A stretch of 64,000 nucleotides of DNA from Biancaea sappan (GCA_037074585.1 CM073492.1:76324220-76388219); one strand, 5' to 3'; positions 9,466 through 21,215 are shown, counted from the first letter of the stretch. Program-made: numbers and translations. Notes: generated by a model not told the origin, from the letters alone.

Positions 9466-10487
9466 ATGTTGGCTCATCCTAACTGTAAGCAAATTCCAGA
9501 TACAGAAGATACTAATAATGTTGGCAATGTTCATCCCATGATTACACGAGGGAAAAATGGAGTTGTTAAACCTAAGCTACCTTTTATTGCACTTGCTGTG
9601 AATACAAGTCTCCCTGGAATAGTAACAGAAGCATTAAGTGATCCTGTGTGGTATAATGCAATGAAAACAGAGTTTCAAGCTCTTAAACAAAACAATACTT
9701 GGTCTCTTGTTCTGAGGACTGATAATATGCATGTAGTTGGATCTAAGTGGCTCTTCAAAGTCAAATATAAGCCTGATGGTTCTATAGAAAGGCACAAAGC
9801 CAGGTTAGTAGCTCAAGGATTTACACAAACACCTGGTTTTGACTTCTTTGACACATTCAGCCCTGTCATCAAGCCAACCACTGTGAGAATTTTTCTTGCC
9901 ATTGCTGTTAGTTATGATTGGCCAGTGCACCAGCTAGATGTCAACAACGCTTTTTTTAAACAGATCTCTCAATTAGACAGTGTTTATGCAGCAGCCAAAG
10001 GGGTTTGAAGACTCAACTATCCCTTCATATATGTGCAAACTCAGCAAAGCCTTATTTGGCTTAAAACAAGCCCCTAGAGCTTGGTTTGAAAAATTATAAA
10101 AAAACTCTTTTAGATTGGGGTTTCTGTTAGAGCAAAGCAGATCCCTCCCTCTTTTTCTTAGTTTCTCCCTCTAAGACTCTCTTCATCCTCATTTATGTGG
10201 ATGACATCATTATTACTGCAAACAAAAGGGAATTTCTCACAGATTTCACACAAAAATTTCATGCTGTTTTTGCTTTAAAAGATCTTGGTCCCCTTCATTT
10301 TTTTCTTGGGATTCAAGTGACTAGAAGTCCAGAGGGTTTCTTTCTCACCCAGTCAAACCATGCTCAGGATATTTTGGAAAAAATTTCTATGCTTCATGTC
10401 TCAGCTTGTCCTACTCCCATGACAGTTAATCTGTCTTTAGAGTTACCACAAAAATCAAGAAAATACCCAGTTTCTTCACTTAAGGCA
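9466..10487 (+). pseudogene. Copia-1 reverse transcriptase (frameshifted, 3'-truncated)
   Basis: Contains the Copia RT series: EFQALKQNNTW, VVGSKWLFKVKYKPDGSIER, KARLVAQGFTQ, FSPVIKPTTVR and QLDVNNAFF. After a frameshift near 9960-9990 it continues with ALFGLKQAPRAWFEKL, then a further shift and the active-site YVDDIIITA, with DLGPLHFFLGI and the HAQDILEK segment. The alignment stops near 10487 (ELPQKSRKYPVSS). RNase H and the 3' LTR are missing. DNA after 10488 codes for a Lys/Glu-rich stretch unlike Copia. Confidence 0.85.
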
Positions 10488-11639
10488 TCTATGGATGAAA
10501 TGGAGAAAAAGAGGAAGATGATGGTTATCTCAAACTCCAACAACTCCAAGGAACCGAAAAACAATCGTAAGACCAAGAATCACCAGAAGAAATTTGAAGA
10601 GATGAAGTTGAGAGAAAATGACACTTCCTTTTTTTGCCTCTTATGGTGAAAACATGAAATGTGAGAGTGGAAAGATGAAAGATTATGAAGGCTTATATGG
10701 CTAGGTGAGTTAATGGGTACCCATACCCATGCCCAAAGCCCACTTGGCCCAATAGAAAGAAATTCCACAAACTTCATATATTAATTCCATTTAAATTACT
10801 TTCTCCTTTTTTTCACAATCCACATAAAATTATCACAGTACAACAAAATATTTAGTCCATTCATTTCACACAAATTCCATAAATAACATTCATAGAGAAT
10901 TAGTTAAATATAGAAAATTAACGTGACTTAAATAAACACAATAAAAATAATGGCAATTAACGCTATAGAAGCCAATATACCCCCTACCATAAGACCCTAA
11001 AAGTTGGCGGGTATTACAAGGTGTGGCATAATTAAAACTTGTATAGTGAATCTGATGCTAGTTTGACTGATTAGTTTAATTTTGATAAGATTAAAACTTG
11101 AATTTGTATGGAACTATATGGCAATATATTTTTGATATTAATGCATTATTGTGCTTGGTTTTTAATGGTCATTTAAAATCCATAATCTTTTTTGAATTTT
11201 TATTTTTTAATCTATGATCTTTGTTGAATTTTATTTTTTGGAGTTCATTTTATGTTAGGTACTTTTGATTTTGTATTATGTTATGATTTATGAACTTATA
11301 AATGTATGGAATTTTATGTTATGAACTTATAATATATTGTATTTCATTTTTTTTTTAACCAGACGCTTACGATTTTACTTTATGAGTCTACCCCCTTCTC
11401 CATGAGTCTGCCTAGAATCGCGAGTTTGACAATGTATCTGCGTTTACGTTGGCAATACTAAATTCTTTATTTGTCATAGAAACGCGTCACTCTTCAATTT
11501 CATTAGTCAGTGTTTTAATCTGATTTGGTCCAGAATGAAAGTTTTGACCTATAAAAGAACTTTAGTTTCTCGCTTCCACAATGAATCAATAGAACCAATG
11601 AGGCTTTCTTATCATTCTATGCAAGGAGAGGGTGCTTAT
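10488..11639. other. Unassigned AT-rich DNA with a small Lys-rich ORF end
   Basis: The reading frame runs on to a stop near 10649 with a Lys/Asn-rich tail (MDEMEKKRKMM...) that I do not recognise; it is probably a chance fusion at the Copia breakpoint. The rest to 11639 is low-complexity and has no clear gene. Confidence 0.35.
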
Positions 11640-11890
11640 AAAGATCTCTCCGATCTCTATCATTTTTATTTGGAATGCTAGAGGAGTTGGTTGGAGGGGT
11701 TTCAAGAAAAATCTGTTGTACTCATACAACTGTCATCTTCCTTGTTCTAGTAGTTGTTACCGAACCCGTACATCGAGTAGAAGGGTTGATGAATTCATCA
11801 GTTCTGTTGTGTTCTAGATGTGGCAAAACTATGATGCCATGTGAAAATCTGGGGGAATGTGGATTCCTTGTAAAACTGGTCTCTAGATGA
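11640..11890 (+). pseudogene. LINE endonuclease-domain fragment
   Basis: One frame gives IFIWNARGVGWRGFKKNLL, the start of the apurinic endonuclease domain of plant LINE ORF2. After frameshifts another gives the later KSGGMWIP-like strand, equivalent to the GRSGGIWVLW region. Stops interrupt all frames and nothing of RT follows, so it is a short dead fragment. Confidence 0.5.
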
Positions 11891-12083
11891 ACCATATCAG
11901 GCGGTAAACTTTGGAAGTTATAAAGAAGTCATATAGTAAAGTTCATGTAGTGGGAAAAATGTTATCAAATTTATTTAGGCAATACATATCTTGACTTACA
12001 AGAAACTTCTTGTTCAATAGAAGTACATATAGCAGCATATATATATATATATATATCAATCAATTACAAATGCCATTTCATGG

Positions 12084-14951
12084 CTATGGTTTCACATTCC
12101 TCTTGAAGATGCCAGAACCATAAGTAGAAGAAAATATTTGAACAAAAAGTGGAAATTGTAACAAACCAAAGAGGGTTACTGGAATACTGGCAAAAATAAC
12201 TATAGGTAGGAAAAACCATGAGTATGTTTGTTGTAGCATGATGAGAATGCAAGCAGAAAAGGCTATCATCATAGTTGCAATAGAAAGAAAAAGTGTAAAA
12301 AGACCTATAATCAACTTTTTAGGTAAGGACTTGAGGAAATCTTCTTCAGCATAACGGGAAGTTAGGATCCCCAAAAACATGAGCACAGAAGTTGTGGAAG
12401 AAAATAATGATAATGCATCTGAGATGATAAAAAGTAAAAATAACGGTCTGTTTTTGTCCAAAAATATTGGGTACCCTGAATCTTCATTATTTCCCCCTGG
12501 CACAGTAAAAGCTGTGGTAAACATAATGGTGACAACGAGAGCACCAATAACAGAACATGAAGTTGCTGTATTCTTCATCCACTTTTCTCCTTCTTTCCTT
12601 AAATCATTGTGGCTCTCTCTGAATATGTCTTCAGGCTTCATATTTTTTTTGTTGTATTGTACCCTACATCCTGGAGGTACCACACTCTTCACCTCCTCGA
12701 ACCATTGCAATTCACTTTGCATTTGCAACGCAGCGCCAGAAATGCGATTAAGTTGGGAAGAAAGAGTGAGCTGGCTTGCGACATGCAGTATGCTATTTCT
12801 AGTTTCTTTTTCTATTCTTGTTGTTAGTGTATTCTTGTAGCGAGTCTCATGGATGAGTTTGAATACCTCAGCTTGCCGATGTTCAACAGCATAGAAGAAA
12901 ATGTGCCGACTTGATTCATCTAAACTGAGCACTATTGAAGGGTTTGCATTTATTACTTCAGACACAAACTCAGCGATCCCTTCTTCGGCTGCACGAAACA
13001 GTGCAGCTTCAACTACTTTCTTTTTGTCCATGTTCCTATCAATATCTGTTATGTTGTCCCAAATTAGCTTTAGAATTCGATCAGTTTGTGCATGCAGCCG
13101 CTTCATCTCGTACATTTCCTTTATTCCTACATATATAATTGGTATCTCACATGTTAGTGTCTAATGAGAATTGGAAACTTAATTACAAGTATTACATTTT
13201 TGGAGGAAAATGTTAGTATTTATGTAACCAATTACCTAAAAAATTATTGTTGCGAGAGATGACCTTTTTCTGTAGACCAGTTCCTATTGCAAGGCAAAAA
13301 CACATGAACTCATAATTAGTTAACCATTGTTTCGAATCACAATAATTAAATTTTAAATGGTATTTATGCATTTAGATGTTGATTTGGAGAGGACCTATTT
13401 ATTATATGGATAATAACTAATAATTATGTGGGCTAAAGTTATATATGTATGACTACAAAGTTTAATTACCACAATTCGACACAAGCTAATTATCTCACGA
13501 ACATGTGGCATAAAACTTATATACAAAGATCACTTGATTATAATCGGGTTTCGCCCCAACATTTATGATTCGAATTGATTTTCATATTATCATAAAATAA
13601 AATGTTTATATATTTTTTATGTAAAAATTATGTTTAATAGAGATTTGACTAACGAGTGATATTGTTATGGCTGGGACTGAAAATTTTTCACCCTTAAGTA
13701 ATTCATCTATTTTTTAAATAATATTAATTTTAATGAAAAGAAAAATCAGAGATATATGCCATGCCCAATGACTATATTGAGTATCTTTTAGCATAAAGTG
13801 GTTATTTTTCATAAAGAAGAACATGGCATTGTTAGGAAAAATCAAATTTATAAATTTTGCATTTTTAAGTTTTAGAAGAAGATACTCAGACCTTGCAATC
13901 ATATTTTGATTCATAATTTTATAATAGATTATGAGAGAATTAAAAATAGGTTTTGGATTAAATTTACCTTGAACTCTTTCAATTTGTTCTTGCTGTCGAA
14001 TGTCTATACGGACAAAATTGCTACATGTGGTAGGTTGTATTATACCTAGCAATAAAAAGAAGACGAAAGAAATAAGGAAAAAAGTAAGCTTCGCCAAATA
14101 AAAGAAAATATTTTAAAAAGATATATGCCATGCCCAATGACTATATTGCGTATCTTTTAGCATAAAGTGGTTGTTTTTCATAAAGGAGAACATGGCAGTG
14201 TTAGGAAAAATCAAATTTATAAATTTTGCATTTTTAAGTTTTAGAATAAGATATTCAGACTCTGCAATCATATTTTGATTCATAATTTTCTAATAAATTA
14301 TGAGGGAATTAAAAATAGGGTTGGATTAAATTTACCTTGAACTCTTTCACTTTGTTCTTGCTGTTGAATGTCTGTACGGACAAAATTGCTACATGTGGTA
14401 GGTTGTATTATACCTAGCAATAAAAAAAAAAGACGAAAGAATAAGGAAAAAAGTGAGCTTCGCCAAATAAAAGAATATATATTAAAAAAATTGTTCACCT
14501 TTTTCAGAAATTATTTTACCTATTTGATCCCACTAAATCAAGAGACAAACATCCAATTAATCTTCCTATATATATATATATGATGAAAAAACAAGGCCTT
14601 TTTATCCTCATTTTAACCGACTTTATTTTCACTCGCTTGAAGTAGAGGATATAGGCTAATTGAATTTATATCAGCGAGAGGTTACTTATATATTCTTTGG
14701 ATTTTAATATTTTACTATGCATTATTCTGTACATATTTATATTATAAAATAGCTAAATTAGTTCTTTTGGTTTATGTAATTAAAAATTAAGAGTGGATTC
14801 TTTATAGTTTAAAGATTTTTTTAATTTAATTCTTATTGTTAAATGTTTTAACAAGGTTTTAATAACTTTTTGCTAACGTGACTAATTATGTAGTATCTTA
14901 GCACTATAAATATCCATTATTTAAGTTAATTTAGCACAATCATTTAACATA

Positions 14952-14986
<35 letters not shown>

Positions 14987-15392
14987 AGTTGATTTATTTT
15001 ATTATATACTCTTTTATTGATATAAATTATGCATATTCAATATAAACCTTATAAGTTATACATTGTAGACATCTTTATCAGCATCATTTTATATATAATT
15101 GAAAGAAAATATAAGGCATAAAGAAAATTAAGATGAAGAAATAGAGTAAGATAAGTGAAAGCAGCAAAGTAGTAATACTAACATTTGTAAATCCACCTTT
15201 CCCAGAATGCAAGTTTAGTTCCACTGAGAAATGCATAAGGCATACTTGCAATACCCATTATTGGTGTCCACCCCTTATTTGTCTCAGCAAAAAGTAATTC
15301 TGGACATCGTTGAAGCAAATCCACAGCAACATCTATTTATCATAGTGTCATATCATGACACGCAATAAAAACAACTCATATTAACATAACAT

Positions 15393-15444
<52 letters not shown>

Positions 15445-16387
15445 GAAAAATTATTGGGTCGATGTTTTTAAATATAGAACAAGACATGAGAATTCACAAA
15501 TTAAAAAAAAAAGAAAAAGAAAGGATCCCTTGATCAGTTTTGAGTCACAAGTAGTTAAGTAGAACTTTATAAATAGGTCGTTGAATTTTTCACTTTCAAG
15601 AAAATTGGTCTTTCCGTATAGTTATTTCCGTAGCTCTTTTGCTATTAGACTCCTCATATGCCCAAATATTTTAATACCTCATATTCCCTAGCCATTAAAT
15701 TTAACCTGGCAAAATAGATAATGATACTAGGAAAAAAAATAGATATAAAAACCTATTTCTTTAAGCTGAAAGTTTAGAGACTTAATTTCAAAAATTAATA
15801 ATTTAGTGATCTATTTCGAAGTGACTAAAAGTTCAAGGGACTTTATCATATATATACATTTTTCATTCTCTAATACGTGGGGCTGATTGTTAGTTGTTAC
15901 CAAGATATTCTGGGTTGAAACACCAGAGGAGAAGGTGAAGACCATGATATCCTTGTTCTGGTTTGAGGTATTCCAAAGGGGTGACATAGTAGAGATAATA
16001 TCCCAGTTCTTTATGACCTCTGGCAAACGCCAATGTAACAGGAAGTTCCATTTCTCGTGTTAGAATGGCAACAGTGTTTTTATTTTTGTTGACCATACAT
16101 TCTGCAACTCGAGTCATGTCTCCACCATATGCAGCAGCAACTGCAAGGGGTGTATACCCAAATTCATCATCCAATATTTCAAGGTATTCTGGTTTTGAAT
16201 CGACCGATTCGAGCAACTTCTCCACTATACCCTTATGCCCTAACTTTACAGCCACATGTATAGCAGTTTCGCCTGCTGAAGTAAGTACTGTATTCAAGGT
16301 AATTGAATTTGCATCAATGAATGCTTTTACAGCATCCCATTGCTCGTCGCATATAGCTTTGTACAAATCCGCCACATCAAAAGTCAC
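12084..16387 (-). CDS. Ankyrin-repeat PGG-domain membrane protein (ACD6/ITN1-like), gene A
   Basis: Five exons join in phase 1: exon 1 16387-15901, exon 2 15332-15183, exon 3 14045-13968 (near-identical second copy at 14413-14336), exon 4 13283-13236 and exon 5 13126-12084. Exon 1 holds ankyrin repeats (GETAIHVAVKLGHKGIVEKLL; FGYTPLAVAAAYGG). Exon 2 has GWTPIMGIAS and FWERWIYK, exon 4 a short linker, and exon 5 the IKEMYEMKRLH linker, more ankyrin-like sequence (NSILHVAS) and the PGG domain (FTVPGGNNEDSGYPIF) with about four membrane helices. The family are plasma-membrane or ER proteins in defence and salt signalling. Exon 1 as read opens with GTG, with a stop four codons upstream, so the true start needs an upstream exon or is lost. 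The last residues are frameshifted relative to gene D. Regulation is not readable. Confidence 0.8.
13751..14490 (-). repeat. Tandem duplication of about 369 bp containing exon 3 of gene A
   Basis: Bases about 13751-14119 and about 14120-14490 are near-identical direct copies. Each has a complete exon 3 (78 bp, four differences between copies) with its own CTAG acceptor and GGTAAATT donor. Because the exon is a multiple of three and phase 1 on both sides, either copy or both could be spliced in without a frame change. Confidence 0.8.
14940..15450. repeat. TA/GA microsatellites flanking exon 2 of gene A
   Basis: A (TA)n run lies at about 14954-14982, and a (TA)n(GA)n run at about 15404-15442. 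Both are in introns. Confidence 0.8.
15450..15889 (-). other. Gene A intron 1
   Basis: Non-coding, AT-rich, between exon 1 (donor at 15900) and exon 2. No additional exon or element recognised. Confidence 0.6.
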
Positions 16388-16440
16388 GCTCTCCCGTCAC
16401 TTTGATCAATTAAAGTATCATCACCGTATATACGCACATA

Positions 16441-17348
16441 TGCATGAATGGGATGTAGATCTTCTGATGTGAAGCCCCACTATGTTGCTGTGACGTGAAT
16501 TCAACACCGTTTGATCTTCTCTCATCTAAGGTGAATAAAAGCACCACGTTGCCTTAGCAATATTAGACAACTCGTTTCTTTCTTTTCCTTTTTACAAGCT
16601 CCCACCAATCACAGCGTGACATGCGGCAGGCACTGAATCAGTCTTCTTCCTAGCAAAACGCTACAAAAGGACTAAACTGTAAAGAGCCAACAAACTTCAT
16701 TTCCTTGCTCTGGTTTCTGCTCTTCTCCATCCCTCTTCTCGGTCTCACCCAACAGCCGCGGCCCATCTTCCTCCACCACAATTGCTGCCAAATACCCATC
16801 GTAGAATGTCTCCACGTCCATGTCGGCCTCATCAGAACCAACCACCACTACAATCGCACCTTTGGACATCTTATTGCCTTCGGACTTGCCCACTAAACGA
16901 TTTTCCCTTCAGTCATCCTGGAGCTCAGCATCGGCATGAATATCTTCCGGATCTTGGCCTGAATCTGGGTTCTGCTCCAGTCACCGGGAGCACACATCCA
17001 ATCATATAGAGAAGAGTGAGACCGAGAAGAGGGATGGAGAAGAGCAGAAAACAAAGCAAGGAAATGAAGTTTGCTGGCCCATGGTTTCATTTTTCTTTAC
17101 AGTTTAGTCCTTTTGTAGCGTTTTGCCATGAAGACTACTGATTCAGTGCCCATTGTATGTCACGCTGTGGTTGGTGGGAGTTTGTTAAAAGAAAAAGAAA
17201 GAAGCAGATATTGTCTAATTGTCTAATATTGCTGAGGCAACGTGGTGCTTTTCTTCACAATGGACGAGAGGAGATGAAATAGTTTTGAATTCACATCAGG
17301 GTAACGTAGCGGGGCTTCAAGTTAGAGTATCTACATCTGCATGAATGG
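16441..17348. repeat. Large inverted repeat from the gene A upstream region
   Basis: Bases about 16441-16749 and about 17012-17348 are imperfect reverse complements of each other, with a ~260-bp spacer. The outer part of each arm is the sequence immediately upstream of gene A exon 1, and a third copy lies upstream of gene C (21048-21215). Diagnostic shared blocks are AGCACCACGTTGCC, CACAGCGTGACAT and CGCTACAAAAGGACTAAACTG (the last split over two lines at 16669-16690). No transposon termini are evident at the outer edges. Confidence 0.75.
16672..17090 (-). other. Unidentified small reading frames in the inverted-repeat spacer
   Basis: On the minus strand, 17090-16893 starts MKPWASKLHFLALFSALL, a signal-peptide-like opening, and ends in EGKIV. 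16893-16672 is an overlapping acidic reading (GAIVVVVGSDEADMDVETF). The arm sequence supplies the signal-like part, and the spacer (16750-17011) is richer in GC than its surroundings. I do not recognise the product and see no conserved domain. It could be the first exon of a broken gene or non-coding. Confidence 0.25.
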
Positions 17349-18535
17349 TATAATTTTATACATAATTAATGTGCTTAACAGAATTAATTAATTATCCCTC
17401 CATTGGCATGTATTAAAAAAACAAAAATTAATATGAATTAAATAGCATAATTTCTAATGCATCATTTATGTATTCATTAGTAGTTATATTTGAGAACATG
17501 CATATAGGCTAAGTTACATAGTGGCAAATGTTTATTGCTACGCACTTGTTTATATCATATAAAAGTTGTTATTATTAACATTTTATCTGTAAAATAATAG
17601 GTTCAAACCGTCAATAAAAGAGTGGGTTGGGGATATTAAGGTATTAAAAAATTTGTGTATAGGTTCGGCCTACATAGGCATGTAAGGGGTTATTTTTTAA
17701 AAAAAATTAAAATATTTGAATTTGAATACACATATAATTATTAAGATATTATTTTTAAATCTGAATATTGAAGGATTAAGACTATTTATTCAACATGAAC
17801 ACATATAACTTACAGAAAAAAATTATATTCAAGTTAAACATTTGCTGTTAATTATTATCTTTAATATTATATGATATTATATCATTTAATATTAAAGTTT
17901 TATTTTTATAATTTACAATTAGTTTATACAAATAATAATATAATTGCAATTTGGTATATTATATATAAAAACTCGCCTTCATATAATAGTAATAAAATTT
18001 GGTTTAGATAATTAAAGTAATTTTTCACATTCAACGTAACGCGATGGACTCAAATCTTTTCAAGAACTCCTTTTAATATTAAAATAAAACAACATGTAAC
18101 TCAAAATTAGATTTGAATAATTTTTAAACTTATCTTAAGATCTGATTTATTTTTTCTATTAAAATTTATTTAAAAAATAATAAAAAATAATAAACATACT
18201 TAATGTTCTAAAATTTAAACAGATTAAATTCATACTCTTATCAAATGCAAACAAATGCCCCTAATTAGTGTATTTATTGCTAGTCATTATTTCGGGATTT
18301 CATTATATAAAAGTTGTTATTTGAGTCAATTTTTATAGAATTATGACTTGCATTTCTCCTATAATCATGTGACTTTTAATTTTTAATTTTGATAATGTAA
18401 CATTTTTATCTTTTGTAAGAAGGCAAAATGTCAGGTTTTAAAATTCAAAAACTAATATCAAAAGTAGGTTTTAATTAGTTCAAAAGAGTTCCCACACACA
18501 CACAAAAGGGAATGCGCACTGACCTCGTGGGTGAG
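17349..18535. other. AT-rich intergenic DNA
   Basis: Long A/T runs with no ORF of note and no transposon termini that I can pair. Confidence 0.5.
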
Positions 18536-18814
18536 CTAGAATAGTAAACATAGTGGGTTGTATTTATTATGTAGACTACGCCATGCGTCTTTGGCTATGT
18601 CATACCATACAAAAGAAGAATCCGTAGGCAGACTGCTTTCAATCAATCGGCACGCCTTAGCATTCTTCTTTTTCCATCTCGCAATGTCCTCATTACACTC
18701 TTGGTCTGTAGGTGGTCTTTCAAAGGTACCGTCAATCACATCCCACACATCTTCTTTCAAAGGTACCGTCAATTCGTCGTCCTCATAAATGATTCTATTG
18801 CATCCATATCTCAA
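18536..18814 (-). pseudogene. Copia-type gag fragment
   Basis: The minus-strand reading includes DVWDVIDGTFERPPTDQ, then ARWKKKNAKACRLIESSL and DIAKDAWRSLHNKY. This order matches the N-terminal gag of Copia retrotransposons (DGT..PP, WKK.., A.. LW..L). No LTR, zinc knuckle or pol is found next to it, so it is an isolated fragment. A 22-bp stretch around CAAAGGTACCGTCAA occurs twice within it. Confidence 0.5.
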
Positions 18815-20170
18815 TCTGCTAGCTCTATCAGTGGTTGCAGATTGTAGGGTGAGAATTTAGTTAGTTAGTACATTAGGGTACACTACACTTATTATCCTTA
18901 GGCTTAATTACTTTTAGCATTCTTTTACACATTATGTATATATTCTCTTCAACAATAAAATTACTTAACAGTTTGTATTTTCTATTGAAAATAAATATAA
19001 TTCACAGTTTGATATTAGATGCTGACATTAATTTAATTAATTACTTTTATTTTTTCCAGTGTTCAAAACAAAATTACAAGCTCATGTTGTGCAGAAAATT
19101 AATTGACATGAATGGTAGAAATTTTTTGAAGGGGGTCAAGACCAATTCGAGTTATTAATACGCCAAAGAAAAAAATTTTACTGACTACATACTATATGAA
19201 ACAAATTTGATATTTAATCAAACATAATAGAAGTTACTTAAACATAATATAATTAAGATGGTACATATAATTGGCTATTTCACCAATATTTAATAGAATA
19301 TTAGCAATTAGTTCAATAATAGGGACTAAATTAAAAATCTTCAAAACTATGTGGATCTGATAACAAATTTTTAAACTAAAGAGAGCGCTAGCTGAAAATT
19401 GAATAAAATTATAGGGACCAAAAAGAATAAATTAACCATATACTATTTTCATCATGATTAATTTTATTGATCTATTTAAAATATATAATTTTTCAATTTA
19501 ATCCTTTAAAAGATTACAAAGGATTTATAAAAAATATTGAGTGACTAAATTTAAAATAAAAATTACACTTGATATTTTAGCATTTTTAAATATGAAAATA
19601 AAAACATATTCAAAGAAAAATCATATGAACTTAAATGCAGTAGCGCATCAAGATCCTAGGATAATCTATTTTAAAAAATTAATAATAGTTTATTATTATA
19701 CATATGAAGATAAAGACATAAATTTTAAAATCATAAAATTTAAATATATCTAATCAAATAAATTATACGTGATTTCATGTTTTCATAATCAATCATTAGC
19801 TCAATTTATCTCAATTCACTTCACACATCTCTATCAAGATGTTTACGAGTAAAACAGCCAAGGTGTTAATGGAAAATGTGCTAAAAGATGACTGCAAAGA
19901 CTTCCTAAAATGCATTACAAATGGAGATAAAAGAATAAGTTAAAAGTTGAGTATTTTTGCAAGTCAAAACAAGGCATATAAAAGGAAGAAACCAGAGTGA
20001 ATATTTCACAAAACTACCTTGCATATACGCAACTTCACAGTAAATCAGAGTGAGTATTTCAGATTTATCAAATAAGATAAAAAAAAAAACACAGATAAAA
20101 TACATCAAATGAAAACCCTAATCACCAAAAACAAAATACTAAAATTTTATGTAAGATGAAAATCATATAT
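18815..20170. other. AT-rich intergenic DNA
   Basis: No gene recognised. ORFs at 18934-19158 and 19541-19753 are AT-composition artefacts rich in Lys, Asn and Ile. Confidence 0.5.
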
Positions 20171-20179
20171 TCACCTGGT

Positions 20180-20600
20180 GCTAGAAAAATTGAGCTTCCC
20201 TCTTCCTTTCAAATGGCGTCTCTCACGGAAATCTCTTCCTTCTCTCCTGCGTCTTCTCTCTGCTTCTGCGCTCTCTCTCTTTTTTATTTTTCAGACACTC
20301 ACCCACCCTGCCAAACTCTCTCTTTTTATGTCTGTTTTTTTTTTCCTTTTCTTTTCTTTTTCTTTTTGACTCACTGTCTCTCTCTCTTTCTTTTTCTTTT
20401 CTTTTGCTTTTTGACCCACTTGGATAGGGATAGAGGGACCCGACAATGTGTCACCATCCCGCATGAGGACCGGATCAGATGTTAGCAACGATTTTTACCG
20501 TTGTAAAATTTTCAGCAACAATTTAAACTGTGACTAAAAGTTTTAGCAACGGTAAATATCGTTGCTAAAAGTAATGCACTCTGTAATATTGGAGAGGATC
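20180..20600. repeat. Pyrimidine-rich tract followed by AGCAACG hairpin motifs
   Basis: A CT-rich stretch (20215-20410) is followed by repeated AGCAACG / CGTTGCT motifs. TTTTAGCAACG (20541-20551) and CGTTGCTAAAA (20560-20570) form a perfect 11-bp inverted repeat with an 8-nt loop. Such arrays are typical of the subterminal regions of plant CACTA-like transposons, but no CACTA terminus was found here. Confidence 0.45.
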
Positions 20601-20884
20601 CGTTTCACCACATAAAACTTTTTAGCCTAAATTACATATAGTCATTACATCATAAGTTAATTGTTCACTTGGGTACCCGTATTTGATTTATTTCCCTTTA
20701 CTTTTTTACAAAAATTTAATTGCTCTACACAACATAATAAAATCTTCAAATAAGCCCTTAATAATTTCAAAAAAATTAACAGTAGGGGTTCAAAAATTAA
20801 AAAAAAAGGGGCCAAAATTATAAAACATTATGACCCTATATGTAAATATTTAAAATTCAGATGCACCACCGGAACTCTTAAGTA

Positions 20885-21047
20885 GGTCTGCCAAAGCTTA
20901 TGCCCTAGCTTTACAGCCACATGTAGAGCGGTTTCGCCTGCTAAAGTAAGTACTGTATTCAAGGTAATTGAATTTGCAGCAACGAATGCTTTTGCAGCCT
21001 CCCATTGCTCGTCACATAGAGCTTTGTACAAACCCTCGCTCTCCCGT
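20885..21047 (-). pseudogene. Ankyrin gene C: exon 1 relic
   Basis: The minus-strand reading LYKALCDEQWEAAKAFVAAN and ITLNTVLTLAGETALHVAVK is almost the same as the start of gene A exon 1. Homology stops at KLGHK near 20895, and the following sequence is unrelated, so the copy is truncated after about 50 codons. Upstream DNA to about 21215 is also shared with gene A. It also lacks an in-frame ATG. No other exon is seen, so it is a dead fragment. Confidence 0.75.
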
Positions 21048-21215
21048 CACTGTGATCAATTAAAGTATCATCACCATATATACGCACATATGCATGAATG
21101 GGATGTAGATCTTCTGACGTGAAGCCCCACTATGTTAATGTGACGTGTATTCCACACCGTTTGATCTCCTCTCATCTAAGGTGAAGAAAAGCACCACGTT
21201 ACAACTCTTGAGTCT
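21048..21215 (-). promoter_or_regulatory. Copy of the gene A upstream region
   Basis: Nearly identical to about 16386-16560, including ATCAATTAAAGTATCATCACC (split 21055-21076) and AAGCCCCACTATGTT. Homology ends after AGCACCACGTT. It marks the same 5' flank that is inverted at 17170-17348. Promoter activity is only presumed from position. Confidence 0.5.

Larger units (their letters stand above)
3480..10487 (+). mobile_element. Degenerate Ty1/Copia retrotransposon, interrupted by a composite Gypsy-type element
   Basis: In order: the end of an LTR-like leader, a primer-binding site at 3598, a frameshifted gag (3630-4540), an insertion of foreign LTR DNA (4546-8708), the C-terminal part of integrase (from 8713), and a reverse transcriptase with YVDD (to about 10487). 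Protease and the N-terminal integrase are absent even after removing the insertion, so the element was already internally deleted. RNase H and the 3' LTR are also missing. Several frameshifts and stops make it inactive. Confidence 0.8.

Noticed and set aside
12379..12840. Plus-strand ORF of 153 residues
   Set aside because: It is the antisense of ankyrin gene A exon 5; the same happens at 30680-31195 over gene D.
20156..20485. Plus-strand ORF starting with MKIIYSPGAR
   Set aside because: Driven by a CT microsatellite (Phe/Leu/Ser runs); ends in transposon-like hairpin DNA.
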